From: Chalciporus piperatus
Lineage: Eukaryota > Basidiomycota > Agaricomycetes > Boletales > Boletaceae
NCBI GenBank assembly: GCA_038093975.1
Contig: JBBPTG010000069.1
Location: 1-64,000, forward strand
DNA: 64,000 nucleotides
Reading direction: 5' to 3'
Positions within the stretch are counted from its first letter, which is position 1; every line of letters starts with the position of its first letter. The position numbers and the translations under genes are program-made. Below are positions 53,724 through 64,000 of this stretch, in pieces. A model generated the notes under the pieces. That model had not been told where the DNA came from. It saw only the letters and a program-made list of their open reading frames with translations, and did not search any database.

Positions 53724-55400
53724 TTAATGGGTGGTCGGCGGCGCATCAGTCATTCCATAGCTGCTGACCCTCTTTTGGGCAAGGAAGGAAGGGAGAGCCT
53801 GACCAGCTTCGCGCAAGCAGTCAACAGGGATTAGACCCCGCTCGTTACGATCAAACTGGATAGCTGCCAACTTCTCGACGAAAGCCCAACCATCATCGAA
53901 GACCTGCAAGACGCGGACGTGGTCACCAGGGAAGACGGCCAGTTCGTCATCCAATGTTGGTGTGAAAGGACGACGGATGATCTCTATATCCGCAAACTCA
54001 GGTTTGACGGGATCAACGAAGGGGTCAGGGTTGAGAACGTTGGGGTCAGGGTTGGCCACGAAAAGAGTTGGTGAGAGAGTATTGCTACCCGTCAAACTCA
54101 GTGGGTTGGCGGGTGACGTGGGGGTTGGTGCTGGCGGAAGGTCATCACTGATCAATGCGCGGGGAGGCGTGTTGAGATGAACCAGAGTACCCGTAGAGGA
54201 CCGAGGAGACCCGATTGCTTGACCGACAGGAAGGTAGAAAGAGTCCGCTGAAGTCGCTGACGGAGGAGCCTGAGGAACAGGGGGTTTGGGGAACGAGAAG
54301 GACTCCGAGGGCGAGAATGGGCGAACAGACATGGGTGACGTGGGCTCCATCTTGTGACCTGCTGGAACAGACAAGTACTGGGCATCAGGGTCACTGCCGT
54401 TGCTCAGCATACTGTTCAGAGACTCCTTGCGTGCAACTGCACCTCCAGTGGAGATTAAGGCAGAGTTACGGTCGCGGACTTCAGCCATGGGAGGGAACTC
54501 TGGGACAATACCCAGGGAACCAGTGCCCATAGGCGAATCGACACGGAACATCAACCCTTGGTCAAAGTTGGTAGCAAAGCTACTGCGAGCGCTGTTTCGA
54601 CTGGCTGTAATTGCTCCACTCGAGGGCGAGGGGTTTCGGGGGTTGCTGATGAAGGAAAAGCTTCCGCTCGAATCTCTGTGACCAATCCACTGTTGGCGAA
54701 TTTCGATGCGACGCGCAATTGAGCGACGGCGAACGATCAAGATAACGAGCGCCACCAGGCCCAACAAGCAAACGATGACGATGCCCGCGATCGCGCCTGC
54801 AGAGAGTTCCCTGGAACTTGACACAGCTGCGGCTGTTGTGGTGAGGGTTGCCGACGGAGCAATGCCCATAGTATTGGAACCAAAAATCCCCTGCGGAGGC
54901 TGCGAAGAGACCGGGATGCCCGCTGCCACTCTGGAGGGTGCAGAGGTGTCAGGCCCTACAGACGTTGCGGTGGGAGCCCCAGAATCAACATTGACTGGGA
55001 CAGCTGATGAGACGCCTGTACCAACGAAAGCTCCGCCTCCGCTGCTGCTGGATGAGGCGGAAGAGCTCGGTGACTGATTGGGTGCGGGCGCTGGGGAATT
55101 CGGGCTTGGAGATGATGATGGAGTGACTGCAGAACCTCTCCCGGCTGTGGATGAGGGTGGAGCTGGAGGCGCGACCCCAGCACCAGAACCATTGCCAGGG
55201 TTAGGCTGATTTCCACCAGTAACGTGAGCTGTGCTTGGACTTGGACTCGGTTGAGGGCTGGAGGAAGTAGTAGAAGTGCCACCACCAAGTAAAGGAGCCA
55301 AAACTGGATTAAGGATGCCGCCGAGAAGCTGAGGCTCTCGTGCCTCGAGTTCGACCACAGAACGACCTAAAGCGCGATGTTTTGCGGGTATTCTCTGCAT
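53724..55400 (-). CDS. Single-pass membrane protein with C-terminal SH3 domain
   Basis: An uninterrupted frame of 558 aa. The ATG at 55400 (MQRIPAKHRALGRSV) gives the shortest sensible N terminus; the frame is open for 45 more codons without a better start. Residues 40-200 are Ser/Pro/Gly/Thr-rich, like a glycosylated exterior. One membrane segment at about 203-226 (AGAIAGIVIVCLLGLVALVILIV) is followed by RRRSIARR, a stop-transfer. The cytoplasmic linker is long and Ser/Pro-rich. An SH3 domain lies at about 470-530 (RPFTPTLDDELAVFPGDHVRV, DDGWAFVE, GLIPVDCL). This layout is that of Fus1-like or Sho1-type fungal membrane SH3 proteins, which recruit partners at the cell surface. Confidence 0.85.
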   Translation of the reverse strand: MQRIPAKHRALGRSVVELEAREPQLLGGILNPVLAPLLGGGTSTTSSSPQPSPSPSTAHVTGGNQPNPGNGSGAGVAPPAPPSSTAGRGSAVTPSSSPSPNSPAPAPNQSPSSSASSSSSGGGAFVGTGVSSAVPVNVDSGAPTATSVGPDTSAPSRVAAGIPVSSQPPQGIFGSNTMGIAPSATLTTTAAAVSSSRELSAGAIAGIVIVCLLGLVALVILIVRRRSIARRIEIRQQWIGHRDSSGSFSFISNPRNPSPSSGAITASRNSARSSFATNFDQGLMFRVDSPMGTGSLGIVPEFPPMAEVRDRNSALISTGGAVARKESLNSMLSNGSDPDAQYLSVPAGHKMEPTSPMSVRPFSPSESFSFPKPPVPQAPPSATSADSFYLPVGQAIGSPRSSTGTLVHLNTPPRALISDDLPPAPTPTSPANPLSLTGSNTLSPTLFVANPDPNVLNPDPFVDPVKPEFADIEIIRRPFTPTLDDELAVFPGDHVRVLQVFDDGWAFVEKLAAIQFDRNERGLIPVDCLREAGQALPSFLAQKRVSSYGMTDAPPTTH

Positions 55401-57472
55401 GTTAGAGAAAAATGCTACAACTTCAATACAGTGAAAAGATAGTGTTTTGTTGTTTACAACGTGGGCCCAAGCCCGATAGAGTCGAAAAGGAGCGAAAGAG
55501 GGGAATGAGTGTGATGTCGTCGCCTGTCGCGCCAACGACGATGAGCGCAGCTACTTAGTTCGAGATAACGGACCCTGCAACGAAAGTGGGAGGGAGATAT
55601 GTGGGAGAAAAATGAATTAATTCCGGAGACAAGGTTGCTGGGTTCGCCATGGCTACCTCGACTATCCACACATTTGTTGCTCGTCGACCTTACCCGATCG
55701 ATCACTTGATCTGAGTACGGTGTGATATTTTTGGGTGATGGGCAGCATAACGGCACCCACACGTGAACCAATCAGGTTGGACCACCATGCATCATTCACC
55801 AAGGCTGTCGCTGAGGTCCATATGCATCATCCTGGCATCGTCACTTGGGTCAGTGAAAGAATTGTATAAGGCTTGTCCTTCTCACCTGACTCTTGGGGCC
55901 AGTGATGCATCGTCTGAAACTACTCAAAATCATGTGCAATTGCTGCTGTTGGATATCACACAGGATTTAAAAAAATTGACAATGACATGTCGACGTCGTA
56001 CCTGCCTTTGACAAGGTACTAGTAGTATTAGGCTTCGCCAAGATGAGATGTCAGCTTGTCTTTCCACGCTCTGCAATAATGATCGATACAAGTCCCGATG
56101 CAGTTGTTCGAACAGAGCTTAGAATTTCTTGCTCCTGGTCAACCAACAAGCCTTGAAAATCACGCTAGTGAGCGGATCATCTTGACGAGCCTGTCTTCAC
56201 AGTTCAAATCCGACACTCGCTGTGACATACCACAGTTTTCTCCAGGCTAACCAAATTCAGAACACCTCCATATCAATCATTTGGTCGAACTGTCGTCTCA
56301 CGATGTCCCCCCGTTCTCCCATCTGCGTTGTGAACGACTTCATGGGAGTCTTCTTTGAGGGCCATACTCACACCAATTGCCAATCCATGCTCGATAAAAT
56401 TTCCTAGGTGCGTCTGGAGTACTGTTGAACCCAGAAGAAAGTCTAAGCTCTCAATTAAGTCTTTGCTAGTAGTGTACATCGGTTTTCTATGTCACTCATT
56501 GCAAAGCTTCAAGTCCTACATAGTAAGTTTTGGTACTACGCCCGGGCCCGGGTATCATATGGTCACATCGTCATCCTTTTTTCGCTAATTTTTGCCTGAA
56601 ACCTATCAACTCCTCGATCGCGGGCTCGCCGGGTCCTCGGTATAATATAATAAAGGCAAAGACTCCACGGTGTCCACCCATCGGCGGTTGTGTGACACTC
56701 GGATGAATTCTTGCACAGTTCTTGAGGCCATATCTAATAGAGTGGGGGGTATTAGTGGACTCTCTGCCCTCTTAGCTCGTCCGCCGTCTCCCACCAGTTA
56801 GGCTGCGGCTCTGATTCTTCAAGTCCTCTTTACGAGGATCTCATCGAGCCATGAAATTCGGTCACACGACGCATGCGCGATTGCGATGAGGCGGGCTAGC
56901 TGGATCACGTAGCCTCTTGCCAAAAAGGCTTCCCTCTAAGTTTTCTTTGCGTAGTAGTCAGACGCGTATTCCTCTACCTGACTGGAAGGACTGATGCCAG
57001 TGTGCTCATGGTGATCCAATTGATTTCAGTACACACGGCCGAGGGGTGGCGCGAATCATGATGGTGTCCAACTGATTGTCCTGAATTCCACTCGAGCGAT
57101 CGACGCGTGGTCGAGGATGGCATCAGATCGATACGGCACGGTTTCTCAGGGAACCCATCGAACGACCACGAGTTTCATTACGACGAGACGAGGTTAGAAA
57201 AGGATGGGTACAGCACAATGACGTCATGTTTCACACGGTCTAACTGCTCCTCGATCAAGGAGGTCAGGGTCTTTACCCCCGCACGGTCACCACTGATATA
57301 TATACTTCCGTCAGTCCCCTCGGTGCACTCATCCACGAGAACTCACTTTACCGTGAACTGATCAACCGAAACACGAAGTTTGCATCAGTCATACCGCACG
57401 TTCTCTGGAAATCTCTTGGTGCTTTCCGCTCTGGCATTTTAATGCTTATCCATCCTCCAATCACGACGAAGA
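55401..57472. other. Intergenic, no supported gene
   Basis: 2.1 kb between divergent genes. Short frames (for example 56273-56479 minus) show no recognisable domain. CCCGGGCCCGGG, a 12-bp palindrome, lies near 56540. Confidence 0.4.
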
Positions 57473-60400
57473 ATGAACATAGGCAAGTATGCACACAGCG
57501 ATCAGCAGGGGTCAACTCCCGCCTCTTCTTCCGCTGGCGCAAACGTTCTAGGTACCGGTGCTCAAGGGGAAACCTCTGAAAAAGGTATGTGTCGTTTGTG
57601 TGGAAATTACTTTGCACGTGCAGTCCAGGCCTTCCGTCATATCCTAAGGGGTCCCTTCCAAACACTACATCAGACTCCGTTTATTTTCACGCGTCGCACT
57701 TTCCGTTCACAATTCTTTGCCTTCTCTTCTTCTCTTGTTCCCCCTCACCCCTCTGAACATGTTTAGCTTCTGATTTCCACCCGAAGGGTGTTCTCCTCGA
57801 CTGATTCATCCGAGCGGTAATTTCGGTGGGCTAGATAACTCAACTGATCGTTCTTTCTCGGACAGGTTTTTATGATTCATTCCACTTGTCCAAGTTCAAC
57901 CCCTCTTCTTCGCTGCCTCCTTCGCTCCCATTTTCTGCAGAAAGTCATACATTCCCTGGTGCTGCCTCTCTGATGTCTCGTGACGAGGGCTTGTCCGGGT
58001 TGCCCAAGCAAATTTCACCTATGACGGGCACGCAGGTCTGGAATTCCCCAGAACATCCGCACGGCCATTCAGTCAGCTCTGTTCTGCGATCGCGGCCATT
58101 GACGCAGAGCAATCCACCCTTTTTTGGATCAGGTGCATTCGCAGGCCAATCCCCTCTTCAGGCGAACGTACAAGAACAGCGTATGTCTCCTGGAAATCCA
58201 GATCCTTCCGTCTCTCTGACACAACAAGCATCACAATCTCACCTCCCTGTCAGCTCGCTGCCTACCCACTTTGCATCGGGTCCATTATATACCCACCCCG
58301 ATCGTCTCACAGGACAGTACATGTCAGCATCGCAACCCCCCCACCCGTTTCAGAATCCACCATCTCAATCATACATGTATCCTGGATATCATCCCCATCC
58401 AGCAGATTCTGGTCAATATCGACCAACTGCACCAGGATACTTTACCATCCCCCAACTGCACCCGCAAGCGTATTTTCCGCAGCGCTTAGCTATGGAAGGC
58501 GGCAATCCATCTCATCAGCAAGCGTCTCGGCCTTCTATCCCTGGGCATCAACCCTCTACTGGTAACCCAGGGTCGCCTCATACAAGGTCGTACGGGGGAC
58601 AGCAATATCCGCCACTCGTTTCTAGCTCGGCCAATCATTTCGGATACGCGCAGCAGCCTCAGCCCGGCATATATCAGTGGTACTATCTTCCGGGTTCGCC
58701 TGCCCTTCCGTTCAACAAGGGCGTACCTATGCAGTTTCAACAGTATCCTGTCAACTATCCGCAGCAGTCTCAGTCATCACTGCATCCCGACACACTCGGT
58801 GGGCAGCCAATGGAACTTCCTCCCTCACCTCGCCCCAAGCATGTTGGTTCCAGTTCTACTTCATCTACTGCTCAAAATCCCCCTCCACTCTCTACAAATC
58901 CGCCCGATCACTCTTCTGCACCGAGCTCACCTACTACAGCTCCGCATGACCGCAATTTCAAGACTGCTGCCTCACCTGTTGCTCACCTTGTTCGTCGCAA
59001 TTATCACCCAAATCCACCACCCAACCGCTCGGAGTGGGTAATGTGGGTCGGCAATGTCCCGAGCGGTTCCACTCACGAAGAGCTCTGGCGATTCCTCAAG
59101 CAGCCTGCGTCTCCAACCCTTGAGAAAGTTGAGGACGATGGAGTAGTTTCTATATTCCTCATTTCACGTTCCGGCTGCGCCTTCGTCAATTATCGGTCCG
59201 AGGAACATCTGAATCGCGCCATCTCCCGGTTTAATGGACGCCAATTACGCCCTCACGATCGAAGATGCCCCCGCCTCGTTTGTAGGGCGCGCAGGAAAGA
59301 GGATGATTTGCGGGCAGGTGTAGGTGCCCAGCGTGGGATGGGGGTTCATATCCAACACGTCAAGAAGGCGCAGAAAAAGAACGCCGAGTCGGCGGAATCG
59401 TCAACTCAGGGTTTCCGATCAGAACCGTGTCCCGCGCGGCCAAATGAATCAGAACGACTCCCGCTGGCACCCTCTACTTGTAGCGACGAAGAGACTGGAA
59501 AGTCTCATCCCGGGCATTTCGAATCCCCGCAGATGGTTACTCAATCGTCTAGCTCGCACGCATCGACCAGCTCAAGTTTTTTGTCTCGTCACTTCCCCAG
59601 ACGCTTCTTCATTCTCAAATCGCTTACACAAGTAGGTACTCTCTGACTTGGATGGTGGTTTTCAATGTGGTTAAATCGGCGATTGCAGTATGACTTGGAC
59701 CTTAGTGTCGAACGTGGCGTGTGGGCGACTCAGAAGCACAACGAGACGATTCTAGACCAGGCATACCGTACGAGCAAGGAAGTTATTCTGATATTTGGTG
59801 TGAACAAGAGTGGGGAGTTCTATGGGTATGGACGGTGTGTCCCTCTGCTGTGTTGTGTTTGTGTGTCATGTTCACATCGTCCTTCACACAGAATGACTAG
59901 TCGCATCCTTCATAGCGACTATAGTATTTCGTGGGCATCACGCGCAGATTCATCACCCGGTTCGTCCTCACATTCATCTAGTCACACTCAGGATATTCTG
60001 GGAGAATCCGACAATCCACCGCCCTCGAGCCCACATATGTACGCTTCGCCGTCTGGGGACCGAAGGGTTGGAGAGTCTCCTCTACCAACCATGCCTTTCC
60101 CAGCACAGAGAAGCGTTCCGAGTGGTAGTCCGAGCCAACTTGGCATCGGCTCTTCGATGGAGCGACAGTCACCCCTTCCTGCGGTAAATCGACAGCCACA
60201 AGCTGACCTTGTTCCGGATATCCCTGTACGATCAAGTTTCAGCTGTAGCAACAAGACATGGCCTGCCACCTCTAGTTTGTCCTCAGAGCCTGCCCCGGGT
60301 CCGGGAGGACACCCTGTAGCTCGACCGGCTGCAAGGAATAAGGGTGGTACTTCAGACCCGGGGACTTCTGGAACTTCAGCTTTGCAGACAGTTACGGAGG

Positions 60401-60777
60401 AAATGCACACCGGCAGCGCCGAGGAAGATCCCATGAGGATAACACAAGTTGGACTGTCGACAGAGAGTCACGATCCATCAGAAGAGTCGCACGAGAGTCG
60501 AGAGGCGGGGTGGGGAAGGACGTTCAACATCGAGTGGCTCTCCACCGAGCGTGTTCCTTTCCATCGGACACGACATTTACGAAATCACTGGAATCATGAT
60601 CGTGAAATCAAGGTGTCGCGAGATGGTACGGAGCTCGAACCCGGAGTTGGGCAAGAGCTTATCGACCAATGGTCGATTTTCGCCAGTGAACAGGTTGAGG
60701 GAGGATCCGGACAGGTCCCCCGCTCGGGCAAGCGCGGTGCCAAGTCGGCTGTAACACCCGCAGCTTCAGGGGTATGA
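57473..60777 (+). CDS. RRM and YTH domain protein (m6A-reader family)
   Basis: Exons 57473-57584, 57866-59631, 59689-59834 and 59892-60777 give 969 aa in consistent phase. The first intron (281 nt) is long and may hide a small exon. Residues 40-420 are Gln/Pro/Ser-rich and disordered. An RRM lies at about 425-515 (RNP2 MWVGNVP, RNP1 SGCAFVNY). YTH begins at about 615 (RRFFILKSLTQ, ERGVWATQ, ILIFGVNKSGEFYGYGR) with SWAS at about 688. It then breaks off for about 190 disordered residues and resumes at about 882 (GRTFNIEWLSTERVPF, RHLRNHWN, SRDGTELEP). The Trp in GVWAT and SWAS match aromatic-cage positions. It is likely a cytoplasmic or nuclear reader of N6-methyladenosine in mRNA. Confidence 0.88.
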
Positions 60778-61570
60778 ATAATGAAGGGGACCCTTCATTA
60801 ACGCCACGTTTAGTTTGGGTTGAACGCGACATGTGACCTGGGCTAACCAAATCGCAACTTTAACAACGATCACACACTTGGACTGGCAACACACGTAGTT
60901 TTTTTGGTCATTCTACTGACAGTCGCATGCATTTCTCGAGGTTATAGCACATTTGTCACTCACGGACCAAGAGTTGTCTTTTTTCTGTCTCTGCATCATC
61001 GGGTCGTCGTCGCACACATTTGTCTGATAGTAGATACAATAGTGGATCTTTCTCACATCGAATAACATTTTTTTCTCCTCGCTATCCTCAGCCAGTCATC
61101 TCTTTCTTTGACTCTCTTATGCTGTCCGATGACAGCATCACCGTCCACGTTTCTACTGAGTTTGTACCATGTGCACCCGAGACCCGAGTCAGTCCAAGTT
61201 TGTGCATGACCCCTGAGCTGTAAGTTCACTCGTTTGGACCCTTTGCAGGATTCCCTCACCGGAAATGGTGTATGGACATACAGGTTTGCTGCAATGCCAC
61301 CTCCCGCAACGTTTTAGGCCAAAATTAGGGTACGACCATCCTATTACGAGTTATGGGAGAAGATCTGAAAGTGCTCGCCCGCTCGGGGAGCTCTCATGAA
61401 AGAATTTTTTTTCTTCTCAGATTGTATTCCTTGCATCGAACTTGAACTTCAAATACGCCTTACCTTTTTACACTAATGTTTCCCCGCCCACCACTCTCCT
61501 TGTCGATTTTTTCGATTTCAACTCGCAATCGTTATCAAGCAGTATAGACGACATTCGATTGTCTACAGAA
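60778..61570. other. Intergenic, no supported gene
   Basis: 3' flank of the YTH gene and 5' flank of the F-box gene. The frame at 61442 upstream of the F-box ATG has no ATG of its own. Confidence 0.4.
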
Positions 61571-63120
61571 ATGTCTCCAATCGCGGACCTACCGCTCGAA
61601 ATCATAGACCACATCCTCTACAAACTCGACCCCCTCGACGTCTCATCTGTATCTCAAGTCTCACATTTCTTCTACGAAATCGTCTATGGACTCCACCACC
61701 ACCAACTTTGGCGAGGACTATACCTCTCGCAGTGTCTCGATGATCCACGGAAGGCAGTCGACCGCCTCGGCTCTCCCCGAACGGATATTGATTGGAAGGG
61801 AGAACTGCAGCGGATCATTCGTGCACGCACAGTAGTGCGAAATCCGGACGCATGCAAGCCCAAAGAGCGGTGTACAGTGCTCCAGACGCTCCTCGACCTT
61901 GTATCCAACGTTCCACCATTATCCTCACCAGAGAGCGATGAGATGTCACGCAACATACGCTGGGTACAGAATCTCCTCGAGGATGGTGCAGTCTTGGAGC
62001 CCGATCGGTGGACGACGGAGTCAGAGGAGGAGGAGGAACAGCTACGCGCGAGGTTGCATGTTTGGTTCGGGCTCACCCAAAGCGATCTTGAACCGAAACG
62101 ACGGCAAGCATCACAGGCGTTCGTTTATAGCCGGCGCAATCATACCACATCGCGCAACTACGGTCCGTTCATCCCGAACGAAAACACGCGCGTCGATTGG
62201 GTGTTCATGCGCGCACTCGTTCACGTTGTTCGACTGGTTGTGTCCGAGATTGATGGTGACGAAGAAGAGACGTATTATTTTTGTCCCCTCAGCTTGTCGT
62301 TTTGCCAGAGTGTCATTCCTCGTGGGATGGATCTGGATCTGGAGGAGGACTGGGCGGGCGTGGAAGGGCTGTGGAAGATCGGATATGCGTTTGTTGACCA
62401 CAGAGAATTGATTAGTAAGTCATTTCTTCTGATGACACCCCGGCGGGTACCTGACAGTCATTACGATCCATTACTTTAGTTTACAATGACCCGACGGTAT
62501 GCTTCTCCGAGTCAGGCTCTCGGGCTATCTCTGAAGCGGACGTTGTGCATCAGGTACCGGAAGACGAACCACAAGACACATCAATATTCGAAGGAATCGA
62601 GGAAACATGGGCCACTCTCGACATGTACTTCCGCGTCACGAGTGTCGAATATGATCCCGCTCATCCAACGCGCCCGAAGATAAATTACGTGGGTGAACTA
62701 GACGGAAAGTTCAGCCTCATCGGTTTCGTTAAACTCATCGACGATGATCAAGTGTGGTGGCATTACGTGAGCACATGTAGCTCGCCTCAGCTCGCCTCAT
62801 GCTGACAGTTTGGGTGTCTTTTTTTCAGGGTGCAGGCAATGACAACCAACCTGTGTGGAAGTACGTGTTATGCACCCGACGTCGTCACTTAAGACGGGGA
62901 GAACGTGGAACTGATGGCCATTCTTTCTAGCTGCGATGCCATTGGATTGGGCAACGTTAGGTCCCAGTGTGGTGCAGTTGGGATCTGGTCAACCATCTTT
63001 CATGACATAGAAGATCCACTTGGTGGGTCCGCTTTCCGCACTTTTTCGTTATATTGACACGTTTGTCCTATAGGGCCGTTCTGGATAAAACGTCAGACAC
63101 CCGTTGAAGACGATAGTTGA
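61571..63120 (+). CDS. F-box protein
   Basis: Exons 61571-62414, 62480-62766, 62829-62860, 62931-63022 and 63074-63120 encode 433 aa in phase. The F-box is at residues 4-48 (IADLPLEIIDHILYKLDPLDVSSVSQVSHFFY, then LWRGLY). The rest shows an acidic run (ESEEEEEQ), then FIPNENTRVDWVFMRALVHVVRL and YVGELDGKFSLIGFVKL, as in fungal F-box proteins of unknown target. The role would be substrate choice for an SCF ubiquitin ligase through Skp1 binding. The end FWIKRQTPVEDDS matches the compact C-terminal domain often found in this group. Confidence 0.85.
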
Positions 63121-63604
63121 GCATTTTATCGACTCCCCAAGCGAGCAAGGGCATGCGTAGTGCCTCCTATATACACCACATATTCGCACACCAGCAACCA
63201 TCTATCAAGGGTGCGTTCATGCATCGAGTCCCACGACGTGACATGATAAATATCTTTGCACTTGCATTCTCATCCCCATGATGTAGCGTTAATGTACACC
63301 CTTCTATACCAAGTATTTAGTATTGACCATAGATTGTCCACTCTTCGCCTTGCAACTGGAATTGAGTAGTGTTAGGTTCCCCTGTAGCAATTCGTGGCTC
63401 GTCTTCTGGGTATTGCTTGATTATGTTCTAGATTCAGGCAACGACTACATGGCCTGTAGATCTTTCTATATATAGCTGAGTATCTATCTATGGTGCATGC
63501 GAGAGAAAACACAGGTAAGAGCACAGTCTGCAATCACGAGCACTAAGTATGTTACACTGATACAATATGAACAAGCTAAGGATTTTGCAACTCTAGCTCC
63601 TAGA
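63121..63604. other. Intergenic between convergent genes
   Basis: No gene supported. The 3' ends of the F-box gene and the HAD phosphatase face each other. Confidence 0.4.
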
Positions 63605-63940
63605 TCAAAGGCGTACAGTAAACTTGAGCCTACCGTCATCGCAGGGCTCACAGGTGACGCTCTCCATGTTGTCCACCACAAAGTGGGCACCGATGTGCTC
63701 AATCTTCTTCCTCTCGTGGCTCGTGCAGACCGCAATGACGGTGGCACCGCTGGCGAGGCCAGCGCGGATCCCGCTCGGCGAATCTTCAAAGACGACACAG
63801 TTCGAAGCTGGAAAGCCGAGCTCGCGCGCAGCGAGAAGGAAAGGATCAGGAGCAGGCTTTCCCGCCTTCAAACGCTTGTCATCGGCGGTGATGGTCACCT
63901 TGGGAGGTACGATGCCGACGCGAGTCATGCAGCCATACGC
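63605..63940 (-). CDS. HAD-type sugar/glycerol-phosphate phosphatase, 3' exon only
   Basis: The exon starts at 63940 after a CCGTTGTAG acceptor; the stop is at 63605-63607. It encodes VTITADDKRLKAGKPAPDPFL (motif III Lys, then GKP-x-PDPF), CVVFEDSPSGIRAG (motif IV, acidic ED) and a GATVIAVCTSHERKKIE end. This is the C-terminal part of a HAD-IA phosphatase of the DL-glycerol-3-phosphatase or 2-deoxyglucose-6-phosphatase type. The catalytic DxD start lies outside the window. Substrate cannot be told. Confidence 0.82.
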   Translation of the reverse strand, partial: AYGCMTRVGIVPPKVTITADDKRLKAGKPAPDPFLLAARELGFPASNCVVFEDSPSGIRAGLASGATVIAVCTSHERKKIEHIGAHFVVDNMESVTCEPCDDGRLKFTVRL

Positions 63941-64000
63941 TACAACGGACGGGGAGAATAATCAGTTTTCTTCTAGTACCCAGCGACTAACATTCTAGTC
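63941..64000 (-). other. Intron (partial) of the HAD phosphatase gene
   Basis: Minus strand, upstream of the 3' exon. It contains a pyrimidine-rich CTCCCCGTCCGTTGTAG end consistent with a splice acceptor. Confidence 0.5.

Overview
The window is fungal. Spliceosomal introns are mostly 47-63 nt with GT..AG borders, and it carries Agaricomycete-type transposons and single-gene loci typical of a basidiomycete such as a Rhizoctonia or polypore relative. The species cannot be fixed from sequence alone. About 37 kb on the left is a nested transposon cluster; the right 27 kb holds ordinary host genes with a few decayed copies.

Layout, left to right. (1) 1-1595 is the 5' end of a minus-strand Ty1/copia element: partial gag, a half-tRNA primer site and a 137-bp LTR. 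It is inserted in a second, plus-strand copia element (about 1601-14262) with several frameshifts. (2) That second copia is itself split inside its RNase H domain by an 8.3-kb Plavaka-type DNA transposon, called A here (5271-13597), with a 2-bp target duplication. (3) Two more Plavaka-type elements follow: B (about 14.5-21.1 kb, truncated) and C (21101-27469, matching terminal inverted repeats). In A, B and C the transposase gene is paired head-to-head with a second, multi-exon gene. In A the partner carries a DUF6532-like domain. In B and C the partners are related to each other. A also has a third small gene. (4) 27.8-36.7 kb is a CACTA/EnSpm-like unit with a Tnp2 transposase gene (minus), a minus-strand partner gene and a small plus-strand gene. 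The Tnp2 gene is interrupted by a 2494-bp, almost fully palindromic element with a perfect 8-bp target duplication.

(5) 37-44 kb holds a small four-exon gene, a frameshifted hypothetical, an SDR pseudogene, a secreted glycoprotein-like gene and a small cysteine-rich secreted protein. (6) 45-53 kb holds two tandem paralogous secreted type-B carboxylesterases with identical exon structure. A decayed P-loop GTPase and a possible hAT end lie between them. (7) 53.7-64 kb holds a single-pass membrane SH3 protein (minus), an RRM plus YTH protein (m6A-reader family) whose YTH domain is split by a long insert, an F-box protein, and the 3' exon of a HAD-type phosphatase (minus).

The most interesting material is the transposon cluster: conserved divergent gene pairs, tandemly duplicated symmetric exon-intron modules in the partner genes, and frame-preserving insertions whose ends can be read to the base. 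Exon coordinates were derived by hand from open frames and splice signals. They are predictions, not transcript evidence.
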